This document shows positions 28,278 through 39,173 of a stretch of 64,000 bases of DNA, piece after piece (the stretch's first letter is position 1; the number at the start of each line of letters is the position of its first letter). The notes beneath the pieces are model-generated. The model was not told the DNA's origin. It saw only the letters and a program-made list of their open reading frames with translations, and did not search any database. The DNA lies in the NCBI RefSeq assembly GCF_002443255.2, contig NW_019211458.1:27060485-27124484 (forward strand), in the 5' to 3' direction. A program made the position numbers and the translations under genes. This DNA is from Varroa destructor. Lineage: Eukaryota; Arthropoda; Arachnida; Mesostigmata; Varroidae.

Positions 28278-28830
28278 TTCATTTTATGTGTTCATGTTGT
28301 AAGATGAGTATAAATTGTGGCCTGAATGAGGGTGTGGGTAAAGAGTTTCATCGAGTTGAACGGTTCCACAATCACCATCAAATAGTAGGAATGATGAGAC
28401 CTCGTTGTACGCTCTCGCGGCTGCCAGCAAGATGAGCTCGGTGTCGATGACGGTCTGTATCGTGTACCAAAATGGGTGAAGTAATGATAATTGCTATATG
28501 CGCCGCAACATCTATAGTCGTAATTATTTCTAGTGTATATCAAAAATACATATAGCAGATAAAGCAGGTGTTTGTAAGGCCTGTCCATGCGATGGAGTGA
28601 CGCAATTCTGAATCTGTTCAGCCAAACGAGGTATGCAGTAATGATATAAAATGTTTCTGATTCTTTCGTCCCGTAGCTTTTAATTGATTGTCGTAATATG
28701 TCATCATACGAACCGGCTCAACTGAGCGCTATTAGCAGATGGTAGGCAACCAAACGTAACAGTAGTAGGAAGACTGTGGCATTGGATCAAACGAGTGATT
28801 GACCTTACGGCATTTCGAAGTTGGTCATTA

Positions 28831-30269
28831 CTAGTGCGTAGGCGCAGGTCCAACGTTGAAGCATACTTCAGATTTATGTACCTCCGTAGGTTCTGCTTCG
28901 ACCGTATTGTTGGATGCGATGGGTGCCGTCTGCAATTCCGTACGGCCATGACTAACTCGCTGAGGCTGAGACTGCCTACTCATTTGCGGCTGCTGACCTA
29001 CAGGCATCTGAGCATGTATTGAAAGTTTACCTGAAAGTTAGCATGAAAGCTGTTTTTCTTTTATACGTTACAATAACAGCATTATAAATTAGGAAAAGCA
29101 GTACAATATAGTAATTTATTTGTGTAACGTTATGCGGAACTTAGAACCGTCACTGAATGTTAGTGTGTTTGTTGCTTCTAGTAATTCTGTTGTTATATAG
29201 GCTACGCAAATAATCACCATTGCCAACAATAAGCATTCATTTTAAGCGTATTGAGTAATAGCGTATTAAGAACCTTTATCCAGACATATGTTTTTTTGGC
29301 AATGTACGGACAACCTAGTCAACAAACTAATAACGTTGTCATTTGAAGTCAATAAACGGCTAATGTTACCCGCATACTAACTGACTGATTAAAGTTGACA
29401 AGGATCAAGTGATACGGAAGAGTAACAATCCGCAAGCTGTTTTCTCAGTGGACCTACCCTCAGGGCTGAGATTTGAAGTGACAGTGTCCAGATCTATTCC
29501 GTCAGGAAGTTGAATTTCTCTACGGAACTCCTTGCAGCAGGTAGGCGTCTGCGTTTTTGCGTGCACTATAAGCTGGTTCTCAACTGCTTTTACTGTGATC
29601 TTCTCTGGCTCGAATTCGTGCATGTCCAATTCAACGAGCAGGCAGTTTTTTTCATCGACCTCGGCTTTTACCTCACGCGCTACCTTCTGGAAGCTACTGT
29701 TGAAATGAGTACAAATGTTTGTAACTAGGATACCACCTACTGTGCTCCCGTTTTACATTCTGTGACCAAATAACATTGTGAACCAGAAGAAAATAATCGA
29801 CCAGCTATATTCCACACAGCAGACAAAAGACTAACGTCAAAATCGTATCGGTTAATATGCCTATTTTTTCGACAAAGTTTTGAGGCATCCCTGATTAACT
29901 AGTTCAACAAACATAGCAGTATATGTATATATAAGGTATACGTAAATATATTATATGGATACCATGTTTAATGGATCGTAAAAGTCAAAAATGCGTAGAC
30001 ACGGCGTTTTCCATCAAAGGGGGGACTTACCTGTCGGAGGGGAATTCGAGCTCTTTAAAAATATCATTAAACATGTCGTCTTGGAAGGTTCTGGAATAGC
30101 GGTTGAATATTCCGCTAAGCTGTCTGCGAAGATCCCGCTCAGGTCGGTGCATAGCACTCTGCATGATGTCATCGATTTGTCGTCGCACCCTTTGGCGGTA
30201 TTCATCAAATGAGGAACCGAACACATCCATTGGCACCAGAAACTCGTCGTGATGCGGAAAATCGCCCAT
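28831..30269 (-). CDS. small heat-shock protein (alpha-crystallin/HSP20 family), three coding exons
   Basis: Proposed exons on the minus strand are 30269-30031, 29696-29458 and 29030-28831, encoding about 225 residues. Exon 1 ends at a strong donor (GTAAGT) in phase 2; exon 2 opens after ttcaacag and ends at GTAGGT in phase 1; exon 3 opens after actttcag, rejoining SPEG to KLSIHAQ in frame. Residues about 86-166 form the alpha-crystallin domain. Recognisable parts are VELDMHEFEPEKITVKAVEN, then EFRREIQLPDGIDLDTVTSN with the conserved strand Arg, then SPEG. The family are ATP-independent holdase chaperones that form oligomers and bind unfolding proteins. The N-terminal 80 residues are acidic/aromatic with an Arg-rich helix, typical of the class. 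The tail of about 59 residues is Gln/Ser/Pro rich and shows no clear I-x-I/V motif. The start MGDF is chosen because a good acceptor (ggtaccacag) lies 8 bases upstream, implying a 5' UTR intron; an upstream in-frame ATG would need that intron retained. Confidence 0.88.
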
Positions 30270-32341
30270 TTGGAATCTGTGGTACCAAAAAGTAACCAAA
30301 AGAAAATAAATAATATGTCGATTCTTCCGATAAATCTGTCGAATAGTATTATAGATAGATAAGTCCGCAAAAAGATCTATTTAACAGTAGTGAGTTGTAG
30401 GAAAAATGATGTCTCAATCAGATATTTGTCTTTACTTTTCTTCTTTTATTATAAAAATGTTTGTTATGCAACATTTGAACCCCCCAACCACGTTGTTCGT
30501 TTGCGTAAGTTGATTTGATAACCCGAGGAAACCGAGCTGTGAACTAAAATAATTATTTGTCATAAGCCTCCGGAATCTAATGAATCATATAAAGTCTTAT
30601 TAAATGAATAAACGTTTACATGGTCACGCAGTTCCGATTAATTTCAAGGGCAGACACAGATGTAAAATAGAAGTTGTTATATATTACTAACCTGACAAAG
30701 ATTTGTTTAGAATCTTGTTTCAAACATTAATTCTGTTGCTTCAAACGATACTTGAATGCTAATAGAGTAGATCAGGGCAGCAAGTGAACGAGGCCGGTTT
30801 TTTTCGAAAGTAACAATTAACACGATAGCTCAACAGCCGACTAGTTAGGTTATTACCTCCTGCTACTGCCTTTTATTTTATTGCCTAGCTTACATCCATA
30901 TTGTTAAAATCCTAAATCTCAGCCAGTCACACACGCAGGGATATATATGTGTATATATATACTATAAGAAACGCTAATGAAGCCACTTGACCACCCCCTT
31001 AAAGATCGATCGTGAATAAATATTCCAGAGTTTCTATTATAAACACCCCGCACCTTTTAGGACGGCTATTAAGAATTTTCGAAATGTTATAGTTCGACCA
31101 GTTTAGCAGCAATTGTCTCGTATGATAAGAAGCACAAAAGTAAAGTCTGGCTGCGTTTAACACGGTAAAAGCGTTTGTATGCTGGCAGTATTACGGCATA
31201 GTTTTTTGAATATAAATTACGTATACTTCTCTAGCTGAGAGAAGCTTTATGTGTAACATCCGGGACTGCTATAGGCATATACTGCATTCAATTAGGTACG
31301 TTCTGTAATCAATTTGGGCTGAAATTAACCTGGCCCTCCCATCAATATTGAACTTCAGTGGCAGAGGAACACGTGCTTGTGGTAAACAGAGATTGGTACA
31401 TCTATAATAATGCCCCTATAATGGATATCTATACATAAAACATCGCTGTGAATGTAAGAGAAATTGCAATAGTATTTGTCGTATGTGTATCTACATCCTG
31501 AAGGTTAGGATCTGGAAGCTTAGCACTAATATGGTCTTTTTTCCGACTGGATGTGAGGCTTGCTCGCCCTATATCATACCATCTGTCTGACTCGAATCGC
31601 AGAGCGCTCAGACGATGAATAATGTAAGCTTAATGGACCAATCGACCAGCCAATAAGATAGGCGGTGACATAACCGGCCACTCGGATCACACCGGATGCC
31701 ACCGGAGGAACCCGGTTTGCTAAAACCTGGTTAGCTGAACACAGTACAAAATTTCACGGCCATATTCCCCTAGAAAAGTTTGTTTATTACCTCTTTCCTA
31801 CCGAACAACGGGATATTTATGTGCTGAATTTCATTCACATATGTAAACTGCTTTCATAATCGCAATGTATAATAATAGAACAAGAAGTAAAAGAAAGAGC
31901 CGCAGGACTGAATTTGAAACCAAGTCGATACCACTGAACAGCTTAGCGAAATATCAGGCATGCGTGATTATACAAAAGCAGCAGCCTTATCAGAATGATT
32001 TAGGACATAACCTGTCCTGATCGCAGGAACTAACTGTAACGATCAGTCGGTGAATTTACTTGATTGTTCGTAATAGACGTATCGGTGAGCCGGTGTTATT
32101 CATCGACCTTAGGTATAAAGTATGATCGTATCCATTTGTCCGTTTTCGGAAATGACATGGACACAACACAATGGCATTGTTGCAAGCAAGTGTCCGAAAA
32201 GAAAGAAACGAAATAAGGCAATAGTTCAAATAATAAGCAAAAATAAAATAATCCTCTGAACAGGGAATCTTAGGCCAAGGCCCTTTGAGATGTTGCTCAT
32301 ACCCCGTACAAGAAGCAGGCCACCAAGAAAAGCGGGACTAG

Positions 32342-32506
32342 GTCAGTCTCCTTGAATTATATCAAACCTGTGTTCGATTTGTTTTGCCAGATGCAGTGAA
32401 CGAATGCGTCAAGGTCCACCACGAGGTCGCAGCGACCATCGCTTTAAACACGAACCCGCTAAGCAGGGCTGTTCACTGCGCGTTAGGCAACTCTGCAGTC
32501 GAATAG
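32342..32506 (+). CDS. candidate exon, unknown
   Basis: Open for 54 codons immediately after an AG (gcgggactag), stopping with TAG at 32504. The second half is GC-balanced and protein-like, for example NECVKVHHEVAATIALNTNP. Two other plus frames are also partly open here. No family was recognised and no partner exon was placed. Confidence 0.22.
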   Translation, partial: VSLLELYQTCVRFVLPDAVNECVKVHHEVAATIALNTNPLSRAVHCALGNSAVE

Positions 32507-33757
32507 AGCTTTCGAGCAATTGAGTCGAGACATCGTACCACTCAGGGCTGCAAGCGGGGAGTTGAGACGGCTACACTAAGCCTAGCCTATACATGGATGA
32601 AGGCAAGCGGCTGCCTAGGCGAATCTTCTGCGAGGGCACTGCCCATAAAGCCTCTGCTAATAAAGGGTACAGTCAAGCAAGGCACTGTCATCACGCATTT
32701 ACCAATTAAAACGTTTTGAATAGACTGTGCAGTGGGAAGGATGCAGTCGGTGGAAAATTTCATTTCGGCATGTACATACGCTATAATATTGTATTCATGT
32801 AACAGTCAGCCGGTAAATTCCCGTCAAACGGGAATATTCTTCGCTTCAAACAAAAAGTAAAATTTAGGGATGTCGCTCCTCCTGCATAATGTCTCGACAA
32901 ATGGTAGAGAAGATACGCCATCTACAGGCATCTTCCTATCAAAATACATTTTTTACATACATAGACATTTGTCAATCTGGATACCTGTAAAACGATCTCT
33001 CGTTATTCAAGGTGCAATTCAATAAATTTGTCGAGTAATCGAAAAAAAAGACACTTCGGCAGCGCAGTGAGCGTCAGTGACTGTTATTACTCTTAACCCG
33101 ATATCGGGATAGGTTTAAGAATTTTACAGAATCTACGAAAGGATTTGTGTTTGTTACAACACGACTTAATCATGACTCAGCAAGGTTGGCACGTAGAAGT
33201 GACGAAAATCCTACACATTTATAACAACGTCAATCGTGTCTTCAACTTACTAGACGAACGAAAATTCAGTGCAGATACTATTGGGAGGTTCTATAATTGA
33301 TTGTCATGATCAGTTAATTCTATATTTACATGAAGCATCGGCTTTTCTCTACCATCCTGGCCATGTCAGCATCCAAAGGCTTCAAACTGATCGTTCGAGG
33401 CATCGCCGTGCGTTATTTTCGACTCACGGAAGTTGCTCGTTGCATAGAACTAGTAGCGACCGCTAACTATCACCGTATAGTTAAAAAATAATTAGTAAAA
33501 CTTAAGAAATACATCAGTGAGGTACAAGGAAAAAAGTGGCAAGCATATAACGCATACATGTTAATGTACCGGTATTATTGATATATCAAGTCGGGCTTTG
33601 TAATTATCGCGAAGTAAGTAGGTCATGCTCGTAGAGACAACGCTTAGCTATAGGTTCTTGCTTAAACAGAGAAATTATTGAAAATCTTAAAAAAAAAAGA
33701 TAAGTACCACGCTCTCTCCCACCACAAAAATGGTATATTATACAATTTTTACACAGG

Positions 33758-33979
33758 TTGCTACTATGCATCAACGTCCATACAGAATGGATCACTTTCC
33801 GGGCCCTAATAGCTGACAAGATGAATGGGCATTCTGGAACATCGGCTTTCATTAATACACCGCCTTCGATAGTACCGCATGAGCGGATACTTCGAATAAA
33901 TAGAAACGCAGCTAGGCAGCTTGCGTGCGAAAGGAATCAGCACTTCGATCTGAGGACGCACATAATAGGACCGCAGTGA
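33758..33979 (+). CDS. candidate exon, unknown
   Basis: Follows a good acceptor (acaatttttacacag) and runs 73 codons to TGA at 33977, with a possible donor GTGACG one base earlier. Composition is mixed, with VPHERILRINRNAARQLACE near the end. An overlapping minus frame (33604-33852) is probably its shadow. No homology was recognised. Confidence 0.22.
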   Translation: MLLCINVHTEWITFRALIADKMNGHSGTSAFINTPPSIVPHERILRINRNAARQLACERNQHFDLRTHIIGPQ

Positions 33980-34253
33980 CGTTGATGATGCGACTGCATG
34001 GAAAATAAAATACGCTTACTTACATTGTGTTTGGTTGGACCAGAATGCCTGTATCTACAGTCACTAATTCTATCCATTTACAACAATTTCGATACGCTTT
34101 CTATGTAATATGTAGTAGCTACGATTAGTACAATTAGAACAGTAAAAAGTAACTTTGCACAGCTCACAGAGGATGTACGCGCAACTTCACGTACTTGGTA
34201 TTTTAGTCTCGTCAAGGATCTAAAAATAAAAGCCGTTTCTGGTTTACACCTTC

Positions 34254-34275
34254 TTTTCTTTCTTTCTTTCTTTCT
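34254..34275. repeat. (TTTC)n microsatellite
   Basis: Five to six copies of the tetramer TTTC. Confidence 0.9.
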
Positions 34276-34379
34276 AGCGCACTTTTTTAGCAACAACACA
34301 GCACAGCGTACGAATAAGCACAATATATAGGTAAGAAAAACAGGAATTTCTCTAACTTGAAGGCTTGTTTGCTTTGTGG

Positions 34380-35900
34380 TGTGAGTTTTGAGCCTGGGCG
34401 CTCGAGTCAGATCTATCTATATGGGTGGGTCGCGATGGTGGCGACACCCGAACATACACTCTTCCGTTTTCTCTCATAACGTATAGTTTCACTTACTCTC
34501 GGAAACGACTCATCGCGATGTTTCTCCAGACGCCTGGACGAAGCTAGAATGTGTGCGTATGCCTAGTACCAACCGACCGCACTCCGAGGCGTTCTGGCTC
34601 AAAGTTGACGAGCTCACTCGAGAGAGTTCTCTGGGGAGTTCTCTTTCCCTCACGCGTTTAGCTCGCTACGTGTGCCAGACTATAGATTAGTTTGGCCGGT
34701 TTTTCAGGTAAACCTCAGCCAAATGTTTGTTGGTTAGCGTTGAGCTGCGTCGGCTCTTATCGTGCAGCACAGATTCGCATGTAGCACACTATCGTGCGGT
34801 AATATATGAATGGAGACGCTGAGTGGTTAAGTGGCAATAGGTATAACTGACACTTTAAATAACAACTGAGTAGAAAACCAGTTGTGGGCAAACGGCTACA
34901 AGTCGTTTGCAGCTAATGTCGCCACATTTGGCAGATAGCGAAGTGCAACCACGTCGGGTTGGGTGAGCGTGATTGGGCAAATAAATCAACGAACAGAACA
35001 AGCAGAGTAGTATGATTCTTTCTCCTTACAGGAGGTGAACACGGACACAGCAGAGAAATGTGGTCACAGCGGCTTACGCTTTGACAGTCGACGATCGGTG
35101 TTCAATGCTTGTTCACTGCGAGCAGAACACGGTGACGCCGTGTGAGAAATAGTCACCGTCGCGTCCCGGGACGATGACTTATGCGTGCGACGACGAGGGC
35201 AATCGCGTCTAACGCGCTAAAACGGTTTCGTTTCGCTCTGCGGCGCACGAAAAGGTTACGGCCTGGCATAGTACAACAAGCGCGCCTCAAACCTTCCTCG
35301 CAATGTTGTCTACTTCAGAAGTCCACGAAACGACTTCGCCTGATTTCGTCCATGGACAGCCAAGTCTGCTGCTGCCAGCAGTTCGATCACATCGTGAACA
35401 AGAGGTGACGTCAGATGAGAGCAGCAAAAATCATGTTGTTTCAAGTTGACTCTTTCGAAACGATTGCAGAATCGTCACGGCTCTGACCGTGGCAAATATC
35501 TGTTAGTTGCTGGGTCCGATACTTGTGTTGCTCTTTGGGTTTCTGTTTTGATGTGACTCTGACTTCTGATCGGTACGTCGTACCCTGAGAATATGACTGC
35601 CGTATGTAGACGCTGACAGTCACAAGGAAAATATGTGTAAATGAGCTAACGTCGTTGACAGCCTGCCTCAGACGAGATGAGGATTTGGCGCGAAAAGGCA
35701 AAAACGGAGCTTACAGAGGTCCTTACTGTGGTAAGCGACGTTGTCCTTTCCCCGTACAGATTCCTTTGGAACGCTGCTTCTGCCACAGCTGCGAACCCGC
35801 AGCGCAAGTCGAGTATAAAAAAAAAGGCGGTTTTTTTTTTACCTTTTCTCATATAAAGGGACGCGCACAAAAGACGCTGTCAATCAGCATCTAAACACCT
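34380..35900. promoter_or_regulatory. CpG-rich stretch, possible promoter and first exon
   Basis: This 1.5 kb is visibly richer in G, C and CpG than anything near it (for example gggtcgcgatggtggcgac, ctcatcgcgatg, cgtcgcgtcccgggacg). A plus-strand ATG at 35303 opens 34 codons (MLSTSEVHETTSPDFVHGQP at the start) to a possible donor GTGACG at 35405. That donor overlaps a perfect palindrome TGACGTCA (35406-35413), the CRE core bound by CREB/ATF proteins. Longer overlapping frames at 35646-35894 exist on both strands. A first exon with its promoter is the reading I favour, but transcript direction is not fixed. Confidence 0.28.
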
Positions 35901-36981
35901 GTAAAAGAATATAGAAATAGCATTGTTACCGTTGTGATATGGGTAGCCAGGGCTGTTGTGAGAGCCCAGGCTAAATGCGTGTGCTCACTGGGAATTGGTG
36001 ATCTTTCGAATATTAAAAAGTAGCTCTAAATAGTATACTGCTATTGTATGTTATGATAAGCAGCTAAGTTGTTTCGTGTGACCGTTTATCGGAATCTCGA
36101 GAGTTATATTGATTATTGCTTGGTTTAATCGCTCTAAAAAACTGCTAAGCTACATATGGCTCTATGGATACCTAGGGAGAGTCTTTAGACTAACGCTCTG
36201 AGTAGCTTTACACCCTCAAACTAAGCGAGCTTACATATACTGATATGCATACGAACACTGCCAGCATTTAGCACGGTATATCGTTATTTTTCCAACAATG
36301 AAAATTAGATTTTGTATATATAGATTCAGTTTTACTACGGTAAGATCATACTTCATCTAACAGGCAGCATGGCCTATTTTTTGTTATCCACAACTGACCG
36401 TATGAATTTTCACTAGCGCTCATTTTGCTGTTGTAAAACGGTACAAAAATTTAATGTACATCGATCTAAATATAGTTACAGACTGCTAGACAATAAAATA
36501 CTTGCAGATATACAGACTTTTTCAAAGGCAAAAAATCCTCTCGCTTTTCTAAATATTAAAACTATTTATTTACTGCGATACATATTATCCGAAGTAATTC
36601 GTCAAAAAAGGAACACCTCTTTGTTGCTAGCAAGTATGGGTATTGTCCTCTATTTTTCCAGTACGAATTCTAAAATGCTAATGGTGATCTTATTTAATTA
36701 AATTAAAAATTGTGGTATTCTTACAAATTAAACAACTGGCTATGAGCAAGCATCGAATAAACGATTACATCGGTCGAAATTTTAAATAGACGGAATGAAT
36801 TGACACTTCGAAGAACAGTCCGAATAATGTGAAGTCTTTGTGAGGCTTCAAAATTTATGACCAATTTTTCAAGCAAACATAGAGCTTAGTAAACTAAACA
36901 TTCTACCTTATGGGAGCGCTAGCACCGTTAAAGGATAAGGATGGTATTTACGTGTGTGTTAGCGACCCGGTCCTGTCTCAG
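35901..36981. other. AT-rich DNA, nothing recognised
   Basis: No open frame, tRNA or repeat element stands out before the duplicated block begins at 36982. Confidence 0.5.
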
Positions 36982-37818
36982 GAGATTTCTTGTCTTGCAT
37001 CTTTGACCCCGTCGGCTGAATTAATAGATAATCTGTTAATTAATTAGATCTTAGATGAAACTGGTCTGTGCAATAAACACTGTCCTCTTAAATCCTACTC
37101 TAGAGAGCGTTAACCGAAAATTTTTTACCTAAATTTTACGCAGTGAATTTTTATCTTCAAGCACGAACGGTTGAATATGAAAAGTCAAACGTATCTTCGT
37201 CATCCAACCGTTCAACAATAATTCTTCAATAGATATTTTAATTCAATTTAAGAAATTACTAAAATCATGGATTTTACTTGGCAATTTTTCTCAAAAAAGG
37301 AGTTGCATACGTTTTTGTATCGCTGTCCATGTGAATGTCCACCAAAAAGAGAGATACCAAAAAACTACTTTGATACAATACAATTTAGATAACCCTTTTA
37401 AGGAGTCACGCTCTACAAAAAATAAAATATTACTTGAATTTATTTTTTTGTTACAATAACTAATAACTTACTAATGCGTAATCTGTCAAATGAGAGAAAG
37501 ATCGTTCCGCTTTTCAAACAAAGTGCCTCGTACAGAGTTTGTTCATCCTTATTATTATTGAAAAACTGCAGAATACATTTTGTTACAATATATCATTGCT
37601 CTCTTCCATATTATTTACATTGGCTATATCAAATTGTTACACCTCTTTTTACGTTAACTATTAATTAATTTCGTGCATATATAGCAATAATAACGTGCAA
37701 ACAAGCTTGTCGAATTCACACGTGACGGGGCCGCCCTATCAACCGTTCCCGCTATATGTATTTACTACTAATGGTGACGACAATGTAGTTAGTCCCGTGA
37801 CTGCATTACTCTTTCATT

Positions 37819-37854
37819 CTATATATGCATGATTCACCTCATGCATATATATAG
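37819..37854. repeat. AT-rich hairpin
   Basis: ctatatatgcatga and its reverse complement are separated by six bases; the right arm carries two extra bases. It recurs at 54195-54230 in the second copy of the block. Confidence 0.7.
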
Positions 37855-38664
37855 GTTACATTATAACCAGCAACGAATTTACCGGCCTGTCGTTACTTGA
37901 GCCTTCTCTCTATGTTGGCCACTCACAAATATGTCACGAAAACCACTATGCCTACGTCTGTTATAGAGATGTTCGCTATCGTTCCCTAGCTCTCTCGCCT
38001 TTTTTCGGTTTTTTTTTTCAAACAGACAGCATCGACAAAACAGTTCAGTGTGAGGTGCACCCTCAGCCTGACAAAAAAAAGGAACAATGAAAAACAAAAA
38101 TCAATTTCATTGTCAATGATTATGAGGTGTACAATATAATAACGAGACGTAAAAATTGGTTTAGTTTTTTTCCTGGCTAACCGTCGGCCTTGACTGTCTG
38201 ATGACTTCCGGCTCTGGAGTTGGTTATCCGCAGTTTTTGGCTAAAGTTAGATTGGATAGGGTAAGACCTAAAAAACCTGGTGATTTGACAGTGAACTTGC
38301 TGGCCGGAAGGTAAGACGTAGTATTACTACAAGCTGAGTAGAACATAACAAAGGAAAATAAGTGGGCTGAATAATGGAAAAATTTAGTCTTCCAAGTAAA
38401 TTGAAGGCCGCTTCAAGTTTGCGAGGACCTGAAGGAAATACCGTTGAGCTTCGTCCAGAAGAAAAGTGTACATCCGGCTTTTCCTTCGAACATTATCTTA
38501 TGACAAATAATTAATCTAACAGAAGTTATCCTATGCTATACGTAAAATATGTAAGCTCAATAAAAATATTCTTCGTTTACACAAGTTATCTAATCCTTTT
38601 ATAAACATGCAAGTTGCGCGACAGTAACTTTAAACCAAAAAATTAAATTTGAGTAAAATTTTAT

Positions 38665-38746
38665 TGGCAGCGGTGGGGTTCGAACCCACGCCTCCGAAGA
38701 GACTGGTGCCTAAAACCAGCGCCTTAGACCACTCGGCCACGCTACC
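38665..38746 (-). tRNA. tRNA-Leu (anticodon TAG)
   Basis: An 82-base type II tRNA: acceptor stem GGTAGCG/CGCTGCC with one G-T pair, A box TGGCCGAGTGG, anticodon loop TTTAGGC, long variable arm, T arm with GGTTCGAACCC, and discriminator A. No intron. It lies inside duplicated block A. Confidence 0.95.
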
Positions 38747-38934
38747 ACGAGCACCGACCCCCTTGAATGATGTTTTCTAGCATTCTACAAAAAAAAAGAA
38801 TAGTTTCTCATGCATTCCATGGACTACGTTTAAAGAACTAAATGATTTTGATGCAACATTTTTCAGCTTATTGACGCATTCTGATTACGGTGGTTCGCCA
38901 AAACATCATTATGCCATGAAGGCTGCTATCCGTG

Positions 38935-39094
38935 AATAGCTGATTCGTACAGTCATCACAGAGGGCGCTGCGTTCTAATTTAAAAACGTCACCGATGCAA
39001 GCAACAATGAGTATCTATAGGCCGTCGAAAACAGCGGTAAACTCTTTAAATCAGGACGCAGCGCCCTCTGTGATGACTGCACGAATCAGCCATT
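38935..39094. repeat. foldback element with 41-bp inverted arms
   Basis: Arms 38935-38975 and 39054-39094 are inverted copies matching at 38 of 41 positions, around a 78-base centre. The shared core is gcgccctctgtgatgactg. The left outer flank (about 38863-38934) is also an inverted match to the DNA beyond 49089 and beyond 40927. The arms therefore belong to a longer foldback repeat. The repeat sits at duplication breakpoints and beside the N gaps. No transposase is seen. Confidence 0.85.
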
Positions 39095-39165
39095 AAATCG
39101 CTCAATGCAATGTTTTTTTCTAAGTGGTTCGAGCACATTCAATTAAATAGGGTCCAGTATGGAGT

Positions 39166-39173
39166 GCTTAGCT
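39166..39173. other. empty (pre-insertion) site of the R1-like LINE
   Basis: gcttagct occurs once here, between the flanks ggagt and aaccaatag. In the other two copies of block B the same octamer is duplicated on either side of the LINE (50001-50008 and 52236-52243; 61291-61298 and 63526-63533). Confidence 0.88.

Larger units (their letters stand above)
30284..34379. other. upstream of the sHSP gene; weak exon candidates only
   Basis: Probably contains the sHSP 5' UTR intron and perhaps its promoter, though I found no clear heat-shock element triplet. Two plus-strand open blocks that could be exons are listed separately (32342-32506 and 33758-33979). A third, ATG at 33330 to a stop at 33491 (53 codons), is protein-like but unsupported. 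Confidence 0.4.
36982..39094. repeat. segmental duplication block A, copy 1
   Basis: Matches 53358-55470 base for base at a constant offset of 16376, with no difference found by eye over about 2.1 kb. It contains tRNA-Leu-TAG, an AT hairpin at 37819-37854 and a foldback element at its right end. There is no convincing protein gene. Short frames such as 37474-37668 and 37879-38097 recur simply because the block is duplicated. Confidence 0.93.
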
